NCBI RefSeq assembly: GCF_014762705.1
Contig: NZ_JABURL010000060.1
Span: 44,466 to 108,465 of the forward strand
Direction: 5' to 3'
DNA from: Cyclobacterium sp.
GTDB lineage: Bacteria; Bacteroidota; Bacteroidia; Cytophagales; Cyclobacteriaceae
Length of the DNA stretch: 64,000 bases
In this document: piece after piece, positions 55,026 to 64,000 of the stretch
How the letters are laid out: each line of letters opens with the position of its first letter
Numbering within the stretch: position 1 is the first letter of the stretch
The notes under the pieces: generated by a model
Database searches by the model: none
What the model was told of the DNA's origin: nothing
The model's input: only the letters and a program-made list of their open reading frames with translations
Made by a program: the position numbers and the translations under genes

Positions 55026-56075
55026 TTACACCTCATTTTTATTGGCCAATTGACCGCAGGCTGCATCAATGTCCTGACCACGGGATTTTCTGACCTTGGC
55101 CACAATTCCAGCAGCGTTCAGGATTTGGAGGTATAAAGCTACTTTGTCAGCTGAGGCTTGCCTGAATTCCCCCTCGTCAATAGGATTGTATTGGATAATA
55201 TTGACTTTTGAAGGCACATGCTTGCAGAATTTCACCAATGCCCTGGCATGGGCCTCGTCATCATTAATACCATCCCAAATCACATATTCATAAGTGACTT
55301 TTCTTTTGGTTTTGGCATACCAATGCTTTAAAGCATCCGCAAGGTCCTCTACAGTGTTGGACTCATTGATAGGCATTAGCCGACTCCTGGTTTCATTTAT
55401 AGCAGAATGCAAGGAAAGCGCCAAATTGAATTTAACCTCCTCATCCGCCAGTTTACGGATCATTTTTGCTATTCCCACTGTAGACAATGTGATACGTTTT
55501 GGGGATATTCCCAAACCCTCCGGGGAGCAGATTTTTTCTATGGCTGCCAATACGTTTTGGTAATTGAGCAAAGGTTCTCCCATACCCATGAATACGATGT
55601 TGGTCAGGGGGCGTTCATAGTAGATCCTGGCCTCTTGCTGTATGGCCACCACCTGATCATAAATCTCATCCGGATTCAGGTTTCTCATTCTTTTCAACCT
55701 GGCAGTTGCGCAAAAATTACAGTCCAGACTGCAGCCTACCTGAGAAGATACACAAGCTGTAATGCGCTTTGTCGTGGGGATAAGGACAGACTCCACAATT
55801 TTGTTGTCAAATAGTTTGACTGCATTTTTGATGGTGCCATCACTGCTGCGTTGAAAATGGTCTACATGGATATGATTGATGCTGAAATTTTCTTTTAATA
55901 TTTCCCGGGTGGTTTTGGAAATATTGGTCATGTCATCAAAATTTTTGAGTGACTTGTTCCATAACCATTCATACACCTGCCGGGCCCTGAATTTCTTTTC
56001 TCCTATGGATATAAAATAATGCTCCAATGCAGCCAAATCCAGTTTTCTGATGTCTTGTTTATTTTTTTCTTGCAT
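55026..56075 (-). CDS. rlmN: Dual-specificity rRNA/tRNA adenine C2 methyltransferase RlmN
   Basis: A radical SAM enzyme of about 349 residues that methylates A2503 of 23S rRNA and A37 of some tRNAs. The SAM iron-sulfur motif is seen as CSLDCNFCA, preceded by CVSSQVG. The FMGMGEPLLNY segment and the C-terminal catalytic Cys in AACGQL are conserved. The start at 56075 was chosen for similarity to family N-termini; an ATG 9 codons upstream is open. Confidence 0.96.
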   Translation of the reverse strand: MQEKNKQDIRKLDLAALEHYFISIGEKKFRARQVYEWLWNKSLKNFDDMTNISKTTREILKENFSINHIHVDHFQRSSDGTIKNAVKLFDNKIVESVLIPTTKRITACVSSQVGCSLDCNFCATARLKRMRNLNPDEIYDQVVAIQQEARIYYERPLTNIVFMGMGEPLLNYQNVLAAIEKICSPEGLGISPKRITLSTVGIAKMIRKLADEEVKFNLALSLHSAINETRSRLMPINESNTVEDLADALKHWYAKTKRKVTYEYVIWDGINDDEAHARALVKFCKHVPSKVNIIQYNPIDEGEFRQASADKVALYLQILNAAGIVAKVRKSRGQDIDAACGQLANKNEV

Positions 56076-56164
56076 GAATTTCGTTTTTTTCGGGCCACTC
56101 AAAACAACAACGACCTATCAATTGGTTCAAATCTCTAAGCTGCCGTCAACCCTCTTACGTTTAA

Positions 56165-57613
56165 TCAGCGTTTATGCCTGGGAAACCTGGCTCCTGTAGC
56201 CTCCAGCTGCTGCATCAGTTTGTGCTGCAACTCAGCTGCTTTTTCCGGAAATACTCCGCTGAGATCTTCATTTTCTCCCGGATCTTTTTCCAGGTCAAAA
56301 AGCTCGCTAACTTTGTTTTCATAAAAGTGGATCAGCTTCCATTTGCCCTCCCTAATGGCGGAACCCGGCTTCCAGGCACTTCCATGGTAATGGGGATAAT
56401 GCCAGATCAAACTTTTCCTGTCCAATTGACTCTCCCCCTCCAGCAGGGGTACCAGATTCTTTCCATCATTGGCTTCATGGGGGATCCCGGCCAGACTAAG
56501 TAGCGTAGGAAACATGTCCATACTGATCACGGGGGTATCCGAAATGGCTCCCCCATTTTTAATGCCTGGTCCCTTGATTATCAGGGGTACCCTGATGCCA
56601 CCTTCATAGCACCAGCCTTTTCCCGCTCTCAAAGGTCCGTTGGCAGTAGGTGCCCCTTCGGTAAAAAGGGTGGAAAGTCCACCATTATCACTGGTCAAGA
56701 CCACCCAGGTATTTTCCTCCAATCCGGCCTCTTCCAGGGCCTGAAGGATTTTCCCTACATTGCTATCCAAGGCAGCCACCATGGAGGCGTAAGCTGCATT
56801 GTCCTGTATCAATTTGGTTTGACCACTTCCCTCTGCTTTGTAGGAAACCTGATCAGCTTCCAGCCCAAGTTTGTTTTTTTTCTCCTGAAAATATTCGTAG
56901 CGCTCCGGTGCTGCCTGAATAGGTGTATGCACGGTGTAGAAGGAAAGATAAAGTAAAAAAGGATTGTCGCAGTTATCCTGGATCAACGCAATACTTTCCG
57001 CTGTTAACCTGTTGGTAAGGTATTCTCCTTCCGGACCGTCTTCAAGCCTCGGGTTGCCATAGGGAGAATAGTAGCCATTGGCTTCTCCTTTTTTTAGCTG
57101 TGGCGCTCCTACGCTCCATCCCCCAATATTAATATCGAACCCCTGATGTTCAGGCCAGAATCGGTCTTCTTCTCCCAAATGCCACTTGCCAATAAAGAAT
57201 GTCCGGTATCCCCCTTCTTTGAATTTTTCAGCCATGGTGGTTTCACTCAATGCCAGTTCATGATTTATTGCAGGTGTTTCCAACGTCCAGTTGTCCATGT
57301 TCCGGCTGAAGCCCGGAATCCAATCGGTTATATTGACCCGGTTGGGATGTTTTCCGGTCATCAGTGCAGCTCTTGTCGGGCTACATACCGGATGGGCAGC
57401 ATATGCTTGTGTAAACCGCATGCCCGCAGCTGCCATGCGGTCCAGATTTGGTGTTTCGTAATAAGTTTCCGAATAGTTAGCCTGAATATCCGCCCAGCCC
57501 AGGTCATCCACTAAAATAAAAACAATATTCGGTTTTTTCTGAGCTTGGTCCCCACATGAAAAAAGAAACAGGCTTAGCAACAGAGGTAAAATCAGTTTTT
57601 TCATCGAAGGCAA
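56165..57613 (-). CDS. Formylglycine-dependent sulfatase lipoprotein
   Basis: A 482-residue exported sulfatase. The lipobox gives Cys20 as the lipidated residue. The metal-binding N-terminal segment FILVDDLGWAD is followed by the sulfatase signature CSPTRAALMTGKHP, where Cys77 would be converted to formylglycine. The distal D-N-G-G segment supplies metal ligands. It probably cleaves sulfate esters of algal or host polysaccharides. No linked glycoside hydrolase or SusCD pair is adjacent, so the substrate is open. The maturase is not in the window. Confidence 0.92.
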   Translation of the reverse strand: MPSMKKLILPLLLSLFLFSCGDQAQKKPNIVFILVDDLGWADIQANYSETYYETPNLDRMAAAGMRFTQAYAAHPVCSPTRAALMTGKHPNRVNITDWIPGFSRNMDNWTLETPAINHELALSETTMAEKFKEGGYRTFFIGKWHLGEEDRFWPEHQGFDINIGGWSVGAPQLKKGEANGYYSPYGNPRLEDGPEGEYLTNRLTAESIALIQDNCDNPFLLYLSFYTVHTPIQAAPERYEYFQEKKNKLGLEADQVSYKAEGSGQTKLIQDNAAYASMVAALDSNVGKILQALEEAGLEENTWVVLTSDNGGLSTLFTEGAPTANGPLRAGKGWCYEGGIRVPLIIKGPGIKNGGAISDTPVISMDMFPTLLSLAGIPHEANDGKNLVPLLEGESQLDRKSLIWHYPHYHGSAWKPGSAIREGKWKLIHFYENKVSELFDLEKDPGENEDLSGVFPEKAAELQHKLMQQLEATGARFPRHKR

Positions 57614-57839
57614 TTTAAGCTTAAAGATAATTAAAACGCTTCATAATGCAGGTATTCCCTTTCCAATTTCTATTTTGAAGAGAAACCCTTATTTTTTCTG
57701 CCAAAAAGTCTGAAAAAAGCTGATTCACTGTTCGAAATCGGACATATTTGCAGGTTTTTCCTGTAAATTGGATTTGGTTGCATATTTGATAAATTGAACA
57801 AAAGACAATGTCAATACACAGCACTTAACCCATAACATC

Positions 57840-60455
57840 ATGGATTTCAAACAATTTACCATTAAGTCTCAGGAGGCCATACAAAAAGCCCTCGAGCTTT
57901 GTACCGCAGGGCAGCAACAGCTTATTGAGCCAGCTCATTTGCTCAAGGGGATTATTCAGGAAGACAGCAATGTCACTGAATTTTTGTTTAAAAAATTGGG
58001 GGTCAATAGCAACTTGCTTACACAAAAGCTGGATGAAATCATCCAGCAACTTCCCAAGGTAAGCGGCCAACAGCCCTATCTTTCCAATGCAACCAATCAG
58101 GTACTGCAAAAGGCAAAGGATTACCTGAAAGAATTCGGAGATGAGTTTGTTGCGGTGGAACACCTGGTGTTGGGGATTTTGGCCGGTTCTGACAAGGCAG
58201 CCCAGCTATTAAAGGATCAGGGACTGGGTGAAAAGAAATTAATTGAAGCAATAAAGGAATTAAGAAAAGGAAATAAAGTGACAGATCAAAACGCAGAATC
58301 CAAATACAGGTCCCTGGAAAGGTATTCTAAAAACCTGAATGAATTGGCCAAAAAAGGTAAAATTGATCCTGTGATCGGTAGAGATGAAGAAATCAGGCGG
58401 GTTTTACAAATCCTGGCCAGAAGGACTAAAAACAATCCCATTTTGTTAGGCGAACCTGGGGTGGGTAAAACAGCCATAGTGGAAGGCCTGGCCCAAAGAA
58501 TCGTCAGCGGGGATGTACCGGAAAACCTCAAAAGCAAAATCCTTATTTCCCTGGATATGGGCTTGCTGGTGGCAGGAGCCAAGTACAAAGGAGAGTTTGA
58601 GGAAAGGCTAAAGGCAGTGATCAAGGAGGTTACCGATTCGGAGGGAGAAATCATACTATTCATAGATGAGATCCATACCCTGATCGGTGCAGGTGGAGGT
58701 GGAGAAGGTGCCATGGATGCGGCTAACCTGCTGAAACCTGCCCTGGCCAGAGGAGAACTGCATGCCATAGGAGCGACTACCCTCAAGGAATACCAGAAGT
58801 ATATAGAAAAGGACAAAGCACTGGAACGAAGGTTCCAGCAGGTGATCGTAGATGAGCCTGATGCTGCTGATGCCATATCTATTCTGCGAGGTATCAAGGA
58901 CAAATATGAATTGCATCATGGTGTGCGTATTAAAGACGATGCTGTTATTGCTGCGGTAGAGTTGTCCCAACGCTATATTTCAGACCGTTACCTGCCGGAC
59001 AAAGCCATTGACCTGATGGACGAAGCTGCTGCCAAGCTAAGAATGGAAATAGATTCATTGCCCCAGGAGCTGGATGAGCTCAACAGGCGGATCATGCAGC
59101 TGGAGATTGAGCGGGAGGCGATCCGCAGGGAAAAGAACAAAGACAAGGAAACCGTTCTCAGCAAAGAATTGGCTGAGCTTACAGAAAAAAGGCAGGGCAT
59201 TAAGGCCAAATGGGAAAGCGAAAAAGCTGTCATCCAGGGCATTCAGCGAGAGAAAGAAAACATAGACAAGTTTAAACTAGAGGCAGAGCAAGCAGAAAGG
59301 TCTGGTGATTTCGGTAAGGTGGCTGAAATACGCTATGGAAAGATTGTGGAGAGCGAGAAAAAGCTGCAATCCTTTCAGAATCAGCTCAAGGAAATGCAGG
59401 AAGGCTCCCCATTGCTGAAGGAAGAAGTGGACAACGAGGATATCGCTGCGGTAGTCAGCAAATGGACCGGCATTCCCCTTGCCAAGATGATTCAGAGCGA
59501 ACGGGAAAAACTACTTTACCTGGAAGATGAATTGGGTAAAAGAGTGGCAGGTCAGCGTGAAGCCATAGCGGCCATCTCAGATGCTGTGCGAAGAAGCAGG
59601 GCCGGATTGCAGGACCCCAAGCGGCCCATAGGTTCATTTATCTTCTTGGGAACCACGGGAGTAGGAAAGACCGAGCTGGCCAAGGCACTGGCTGAATACC
59701 TCTTTAGTGATGAAAATGCCATGGTAAGGATAGACATGTCTGAGTACCAGGAGCGACATGCAGTCAGTCGCCTGGTAGGCGCACCTCCCGGATATGTGGG
59801 TTATGATGAAGGTGGACAACTGACCGAAGCTGTCCGGAGAAAACCCTATTCTGTTGTTTTGCTGGATGAAATTGAAAAGGCCCATCCGGATGTATTCAAT
59901 ATCCTGCTACAGGTATTGGATGATGGCAGGCTGACAGACAATAAGGGTAGGGTAGCCAACTTTAAAAATACAATCATCATCATGACTACAAATATTGGCT
60001 CTACTTTGATACAGGAGCGATTTGATACCATGGATGAATGGAACAAGGAGCAGGTAATGGAAAGCACCAAAGAAGAGGTTTTCGCCCTATTGAAGAAATC
60101 TGTTCGTCCGGAATTCCTGAACCGCATAGATGAGACCATTATGTTTGAGCCGCTAAACAAGGAAATACTACGAAAAATTGTAGATATCCAGTGGAGAGAG
60201 ATCCAGCAGCGTTTGGCAGAATCGAATATTGAAATTGATGCTACCAGGGAGGTGCTGGACCATTTGGGTGAAGTAGGTTATGATCCACAATTTGGGGCCA
60301 GACCGCTGAAAAGAACCATGCAACGCATGGTATTGAACGAATTGTCCAAACAGATCCTTAGTGGATACATCAAGAGCGATAGTGCGGTTTTGGTGGATTT
60401 GGATGCAGACAAGCAGGTTTACTTTAAAAATGTAGATGCCGTTTCGGTGGAATAA
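57840..60455 (+). CDS. clpB: ATP-dependent protein disaggregase ClpB
   Basis: An 871-residue Hsp100 chaperone that rescues aggregated proteins with DnaK. It has two Clp-N repeats (about 1-145), AAA+ domain 1 with GEPGVGKTA near residue 204, the long coiled-coil middle domain (about 400-525) characteristic of ClpB, AAA+ domain 2 with GTTGVGKTE near 605, and the C-terminal D2-small domain. Length is normal. The 226-base upstream gap has no recognisable CIRCE element. A terminator follows. Confidence 0.98.
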   Translation: MDFKQFTIKSQEAIQKALELCTAGQQQLIEPAHLLKGIIQEDSNVTEFLFKKLGVNSNLLTQKLDEIIQQLPKVSGQQPYLSNATNQVLQKAKDYLKEFGDEFVAVEHLVLGILAGSDKAAQLLKDQGLGEKKLIEAIKELRKGNKVTDQNAESKYRSLERYSKNLNELAKKGKIDPVIGRDEEIRRVLQILARRTKNNPILLGEPGVGKTAIVEGLAQRIVSGDVPENLKSKILISLDMGLLVAGAKYKGEFEERLKAVIKEVTDSEGEIILFIDEIHTLIGAGGGGEGAMDAANLLKPALARGELHAIGATTLKEYQKYIEKDKALERRFQQVIVDEPDAADAISILRGIKDKYELHHGVRIKDDAVIAAVELSQRYISDRYLPDKAIDLMDEAAAKLRMEIDSLPQELDELNRRIMQLEIEREAIRREKNKDKETVLSKELAELTEKRQGIKAKWESEKAVIQGIQREKENIDKFKLEAEQAERSGDFGKVAEIRYGKIVESEKKLQSFQNQLKEMQEGSPLLKEEVDNEDIAAVVSKWTGIPLAKMIQSEREKLLYLEDELGKRVAGQREAIAAISDAVRRSRAGLQDPKRPIGSFIFLGTTGVGKTELAKALAEYLFSDENAMVRIDMSEYQERHAVSRLVGAPPGYVGYDEGGQLTEAVRRKPYSVVLLDEIEKAHPDVFNILLQVLDDGRLTDNKGRVANFKNTIIIMTTNIGSTLIQERFDTMDEWNKEQVMESTKEEVFALLKKSVRPEFLNRIDETIMFEPLNKEILRKIVDIQWREIQQRLAESNIEIDATREVLDHLGEVGYDPQFGARPLKRTMQRMVLNELSKQILSGYIKSDSAVLVDLDADKQVYFKNVDAVSVE

Positions 60456-60478
60456 ATTTGGTTTGTTGGTTAGAAGTG

Positions 60479-60517
60479 AAAGCAGTTGGCCGGAATCCCG
60501 GTTGACTGCTTTTTTTA
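60479..60517 (+). terminator. Terminator after clpB
   Basis: AGCAGTTGGCCGG pairs with CCGGTTGACTGCT (with three G-U pairs) around AATC and is followed by seven T residues. Confidence 0.85.
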
Positions 60518-60624
60518 TGGTTGATTCTTTTATGAAAATGACACAGTGATGACAAGGATGGCTTCAATAAATAAGTTATTTTTGATTTTGACATTTGGTA
60601 GCATTAAAATATAACCCCTAAGCG

Positions 60625-61539
60625 ATGGATTATCAGGGATTGATTTCAGCGGTATATGAGGAGGTGAATGCCCTGGGCCTTTCCGGCAAAGTGGCAGATT
60701 ATATCCCGGAGTTGGCGAAAGTTCCTGGCGATCGTTTTGGAATGGCTTTGGTGGATTTGAAGGGAAATGTTTACGGAGCCGGAGATTATCAGGAGCCTTT
60801 TTCCATTCAAAGTATATCCAAGGTATTTACCCTTACCATGGTATTTCATGTATTTCGCAGTAAACTCTGGTCCAGGGTTAATGTGGAACCCAGCGGCAAT
60901 CCTTTCAACTCAATTGCCCAGTTGGAATATGAACAAGGTATACCCAGAAACCCCTTTTTGAATGCCGGAGCCCTGGTCATCACTGATGCCCTGACCAGCA
61001 AATTTGAGAACCCAATCCAATGTATCCGGGAATATATTGATGAATTGGCAGGGCAGCATTGCGTACGCATCAACGAGGAAGTGATGCAGTCCGAGCTCAG
61101 GCATGCGGAAAGGAATACAGCCATGGCCTACTTTTTAAAGGCATACAACAATTTTGACAATGATATTCAGGAAGTGGTGAAAACCTATGTTTCCCATTGT
61201 TCCATAGAAATGTGCTGTGAGGAGTTGGCCAAGTCCGTTTCTTTTCTGGCCAATGACGGTTATTCCATTTTTGCCAACAGGGAGGTGCTCAACGAAAGCC
61301 ATACCCGGCGAATCAATGCACTGATGCTCACCTGTGGTTTTTATGATGAATCAGGTGAATTTGCTTTTCGGGTAGGACTGCCTGGCAAAAGCGGCGTGGG
61401 TGGAGGTGTAATCGCCCTGATGCCCGGTAAGTTCAGCATTGCCGTATGGTCTCCTGAACTGAATGAAAAAGGAAATTCAGTAAAGGCCATCAAAGCCCTG
61501 GAAATACTGACCAATAAGCTGAAGTTTTCTCTTTTCTAA
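60625..61539 (+). CDS. glsA: Glutaminase A
   Basis: A 304-residue serine-dependent beta-lactamase-like glutaminase that hydrolyses glutamine to glutamate and ammonia. The Ser63-x-x-Lys66 catalytic pair (SISK) is visible, along with the conserved NPFLNAGALV and GKSGVGGGV segments. Length is typical of E. coli YbaS/YneH-type enzymes. Its stop overlaps the stop of the convergent isomerase-like gene by 4 bases. Confidence 0.95.
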   Translation: MDYQGLISAVYEEVNALGLSGKVADYIPELAKVPGDRFGMALVDLKGNVYGAGDYQEPFSIQSISKVFTLTMVFHVFRSKLWSRVNVEPSGNPFNSIAQLEYEQGIPRNPFLNAGALVITDALTSKFENPIQCIREYIDELAGQHCVRINEEVMQSELRHAERNTAMAYFLKAYNNFDNDIQEVVKTYVSHCSIEMCCEELAKSVSFLANDGYSIFANREVLNESHTRRINALMLTCGFYDESGEFAFRVGLPGKSGVGGGVIALMPGKFSIAVWSPELNEKGNSVKAIKALEILTNKLKFSLF

Positions 61540-62483
61540 ACCAGGTTGATGGTTCGCCACATGGCCTTTGAAGTAGCGGCCAATGCCTTGTCATTGTCCA
61601 TGGCGTTTAATTTCGCATTAAAAGGTTCTGCCCTAACCGGACCATCATAGCCAATATTTACCAGGGCTTGCATAAACCCCTTCAGGTCAATCAGGCCGCT
61701 GTCACCCGGGAGCTGTCGCTCACCGTCTATTTGTTCGGTCAGGCTCCTGCCGGCTGTGGCATCATTGAGGTCACAGGTAACGATCTGCTCATTGGATAAT
61801 TTTTCCAGATCTGCAGGGGTTTCATTGGAAGTGTACCAATGGAAACTATCGAGTTGAATGCCCACGTTGGGCCGGTCAATATCAGCAATGAGTTCCAGCA
61901 TCTCTTTCATCGTGCCTACAAAAGGATATCGGGATCGGATTTTCAGGTTTTTGGTACCTACATATTCAAACCCGAGTTTTAAGCCTTCCTCTCCGAGAAT
62001 TTGAGCTGCTTTTCCCAGCCTTTCACTGTGTTGTTTGAAATTCTCCAGGTAAGACAATTCATCATGCGTAGGCATGATCCAGGTACTTACCCTGCTCACC
62101 CCGCATTTTCTAAGGGTCGCGGCTGCTTTGGGCAATTCCTTTAGTCCCTGTTCAAATGTGGTCTTGTCTTTCCTGAAATCAACGGGTAGGCCGGCAGCAT
62201 CCCATGTCAATTGATGGGCTTCCTTTTTGGCCAGAAATTCATTTAACTTCCCGGGAGACATGTCCATCAGTTGCCCCGGCACCGGTAAAATGGCTTCAAA
62301 ATTAAACTCCAGGGCTTTATCGATCATTTCTTCCTGATTGATGTCTACCCCAATGGCATAGGGATTCAGGCTTAGCCTGAACTTCCTTTGTCCGGGCATT
62401 TCTGAACCCATGGACCAGGCGGATCCGGTGGCCAGGGCCATGGACACTAAACTGCTGTTTTGGATAAAATTTCTTCTTTTCAT
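61536..62483 (-). CDS. Exported sugar phosphate isomerase/epimerase family protein (xylose isomerase-like TIM barrel)
   Basis: A 315-residue AP-endonuclease-2/xylose-isomerase-like TIM barrel protein. The N-terminus K-R-R-N-F followed by a hydrophobic stretch is a Tat-type signal, so it is likely periplasmic. Metal ligands are suggested by the Glu in LGFEYVG, the Asp in QLDSFHW, His in that same segment, and Glu in RAEPFNA. Such proteins often sit beside Tat-exported DUF1501 and oxidoreductase genes in Cyclobacteriaceae and planctomycetes. The actual substrate is unknown. Confidence 0.85.
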   Translation of the reverse strand: MKRRNFIQNSSLVSMALATGSAWSMGSEMPGQRKFRLSLNPYAIGVDINQEEMIDKALEFNFEAILPVPGQLMDMSPGKLNEFLAKKEAHQLTWDAAGLPVDFRKDKTTFEQGLKELPKAAATLRKCGVSRVSTWIMPTHDELSYLENFKQHSERLGKAAQILGEEGLKLGFEYVGTKNLKIRSRYPFVGTMKEMLELIADIDRPNVGIQLDSFHWYTSNETPADLEKLSNEQIVTCDLNDATAGRSLTEQIDGERQLPGDSGLIDLKGFMQALVNIGYDGPVRAEPFNAKLNAMDNDKALAATSKAMWRTINLV

Positions 62484-62531
62484 TGGGGATCAGGTAAATG
62501 GATTGAATAGGTTTATTTATGGGATTTTTTG

Positions 62532-64000
62532 CTAGGCCAGGATTTCCCGGATGATCTCCCCTTCCACGTCTGTAAGCCGAAAGGGTCTTCCCTGAAAATC
62601 AAAGGTAAATTTTTCGTGGTCAAAGCCCAGTAGATGCAGGATGGTGGCATGCACATCATGAACGGATACCTTTTCCTCCACCCCTGAAAAGCCAATTTCA
62701 TCTGTTTGACCATGGGAAGCACCTTTTTTGATGCCGCCGCCTGCCATCCACATGGTAAAAGCATCTACATGGTGGTCCCTTCCCTTGAAACTTTGGGTTT
62801 TCCCTTCCCTGTTTTCCTGCATGGGGGTTCTGCCAAATTCTCCACCCCAGACTACCAGGGTTTGATCCAGCAGGCCCCTTTGTTTGAGGTCGGTCAATAA
62901 AGCAGTTATGGGCCGGTCAATTTCCCTGCATTTGTCTTTCATGCCAATGTCAATGGCAGTGCTCTCACCGGTCCCGTGGGCATCCCAGCCCCAATCGTAA
63001 AGCTGAACAAAACGTACGCCCTTTTCTACCATTTTCCGGGCCAGCAAGCAGTTGTTGGCAAAGGATTCCTCACCCGGTTCAGTTCCGTACATTTGCTGTA
63101 TGTATTCCGGTTCATCATTGATGTTCATCACCTGAGGGACTTCTATCTGCATGCGGTAAGCCATTTCATACTGATTGATCCTGGCAAGAATTTCAGGATC
63201 CGCATAGGTTTGGAAGTCCTCTTCATTTATTTTGTTGATGGCATCCAGCATTTTTCGCTTCAGGTTCCTACCCATGCCATCCGGATCTTCAATGTACAAG
63301 ACCGGATCTCCCTTAGACCGGCACTGAACACCCTGATAAACTGAAGGCAAAAAACCACTTCCCCAAACACTTTTTCCGGCATCCGGGGTTTTTCCCCCGG
63401 AAGTAAGCACCACAAATCCAGGCAGGTTTTGGTTTTCAGACCCCAATCCATAGGTGACCCATGAACCAATGCTTGGCCGGCCTAACCTCGGGCTGCCTGT
63501 TTGCATAAAAAGCTGGGCAGGCCCGTGATTGAACTGATCTGTATGAACGGCTTTCAGGAAAGCTACCTCATCCACTACTTGTTTGAAATGAGGCATGTAA
63601 TCAGAGACCCAATTGCCGGACTCCCCGGATTGTTCAAACTTTGCCTGGGGCCCCAGAAGTTTCGGCCTTCCCCGGATAAAAGCAAATTTCCTGCCTTCCA
63701 GCAAGGATTCGGGACATTCCTGGTTATGTAGCTTCAGGAGCTCCGGCTTGTAGTCAAACATTTCCAGCTGAGAGGGGGCTCCAGCCATGTGCAGATAAAT
63801 TACGGACTGAATTTGTGGCGAAAGTGGAGGGGCCATGGGAGCCAGTGGATTCAAATCTCTTTCCGAAAGTTGCATACCTCCTTCCTTTTTCTTTGGTCCC
63901 TCGCATCCCAGAAACATGGAGCCTAGCGCCAGACCGCCCATTCCGCTGACGCAGCTTTTGACAAAATGACGTCGGGTGCTGGCTTTTAATTCACGTTCCA
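62532..64000 (-). CDS. DUF1501 domain protein with Tat signal, 5' end cut by window edge
   Basis: The frame stays open from the stop at 62532 to the right window edge, about 489 codons. The N-terminal part contains the Tat-type R-R-H-F-V-K motif, and the first two edge bases could be the end of an ATG. A Cys in a lipobox-like F-L-G-C context follows the hydrophobic stretch. The DUF1501 domain covers most of the protein, with a sulfatase-like fold core (DWGWDAHG and VVWGGEFGRTP segments). DUF1501 proteins usually pair with a cytochrome-containing DUF1553 gene, which would lie beyond the right edge. Function is undefined. Confidence 0.88.
   Translation of the reverse strand, partial: ERELKASTRRHFVKSCVSGMGGLALGSMFLGCEGPKKKEGGMQLSERDLNPLAPMAPPLSPQIQSVIYLHMAGAPSQLEMFDYKPELLKLHNQECPESLLEGRKFAFIRGRPKLLGPQAKFEQSGESGNWVSDYMPHFKQVVDEVAFLKAVHTDQFNHGPAQLFMQTGSPRLGRPSIGSWVTYGLGSENQNLPGFVVLTSGGKTPDAGKSVWGSGFLPSVYQGVQCRSKGDPVLYIEDPDGMGRNLKRKMLDAINKINEEDFQTYADPEILARINQYEMAYRMQIEVPQVMNINDEPEYIQQMYGTEPGEESFANNCLLARKMVEKGVRFVQLYDWGWDAHGTGESTAIDIGMKDKCREIDRPITALLTDLKQRGLLDQTLVVWGGEFGRTPMQENREGKTQSFKGRDHHVDAFTMWMAGGGIKKGASHGQTDEIGFSGVEEKVSVHDVHATILHLLGFDHEKFTFDFQGRPFRLTDVEGEIIREILA

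Noticed and set aside
58286..58903. 205-codon minus-strand ORF inside clpB
   Set aside because: It is rich in Ser, Leu and Pro as expected for a shadow of the clpB AAA+ region.
1..64000. CRISPR arrays, prophage or IS elements
   Set aside because: No regularly spaced direct repeats, cas genes, transposases, integrases or phage structural genes were seen. The only tandem repeat is the tRNA array.

Overview
The window looks like ordinary chromosome from a marine or soil member of the Bacteroidota, most likely order Cytophagales, family Cyclobacteriaceae. This is inferred from gene content and order: mreBCD-mrdA, hypothetical-mutL-rhomboid-rhomboid, sucA-sucB-lpd, bshA, a type IX secretion C-terminal domain, the Bacteroidetes TTG-N19-TAnnTTTG promoter form, and Tat-exported DUF1501 and isomerase proteins next to sulfatase-type genes. 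No sequence search was possible, so the placement below phylum is tentative.

Layout. 1-3907 (minus) is the rod-shape cluster mreB-mreC-mreD-mrdA, with mrdA cut by the left edge. 4131-6347 (minus) holds purN and purH. 6394-9233 (minus) holds a beta-propeller lipoprotein, a UbiA-family prenyltransferase and a DUF2520 Rossmann protein, with a small degenerate repeat in two intergenic gaps. 9510-14313 (minus) is a cytochrome c maturation operon, ccmB-ccmC-ccmD-ccmE-ccmF, whose CcmE is the unusual CXXXY type. 14498-19587 carries a DapA-family protein, serS on the opposite strand, a secreted PIG-L deacetylase, and an SDR/FAH-hydrolase pair resembling deoxy-sugar-acid catabolism. 19675-23968 holds a large MscS channel and an HtrA/DegP protease.

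24117-24958 is the most unusual part. A consensus promoter leads into a tandemly duplicated 153-bp block. Each block contains a truncated tRNA-Val-like sequence followed by an intact tRNA-Val(UAC). A terminator, a small GIY-YIG endonuclease gene and a detached tRNA 3' part follow. The truncated 5' parts and the detached 3' part share a 35-bp segment, as if a tRNA-like gene had been split by the insertion of a cassette carrying the nuclease.

25041-34025 holds a BtuB-like TonB receptor, a secreted M1 aminopeptidase, a VOC protein, an S41 protease, then hemerythrin-ruvX-def-nitrilase. 34029-37919 has a T9SS-secreted FG-GAP protein and murF. 37978-43873 (minus) encodes all three subunits of the 2-oxoglutarate dehydrogenase complex. 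44155-50074 (minus) has a nucleotide-sugar-epimerase-like protein, a fatty acid hydroxylase-family protein, bshA, and a GH3/serine hydrolase fusion. 50331-54322 (plus) is the mutL-rhomboid operon. 54329-57613 (minus) has a TetR-like regulator, rlmN and a sulfatase. 57840-61539 (plus) has clpB and glsA. 61536-64000 (minus) holds an exported sugar-isomerase-like protein and a DUF1501 protein cut by the right edge. No rRNA, CRISPR array, transposase or prophage was seen.
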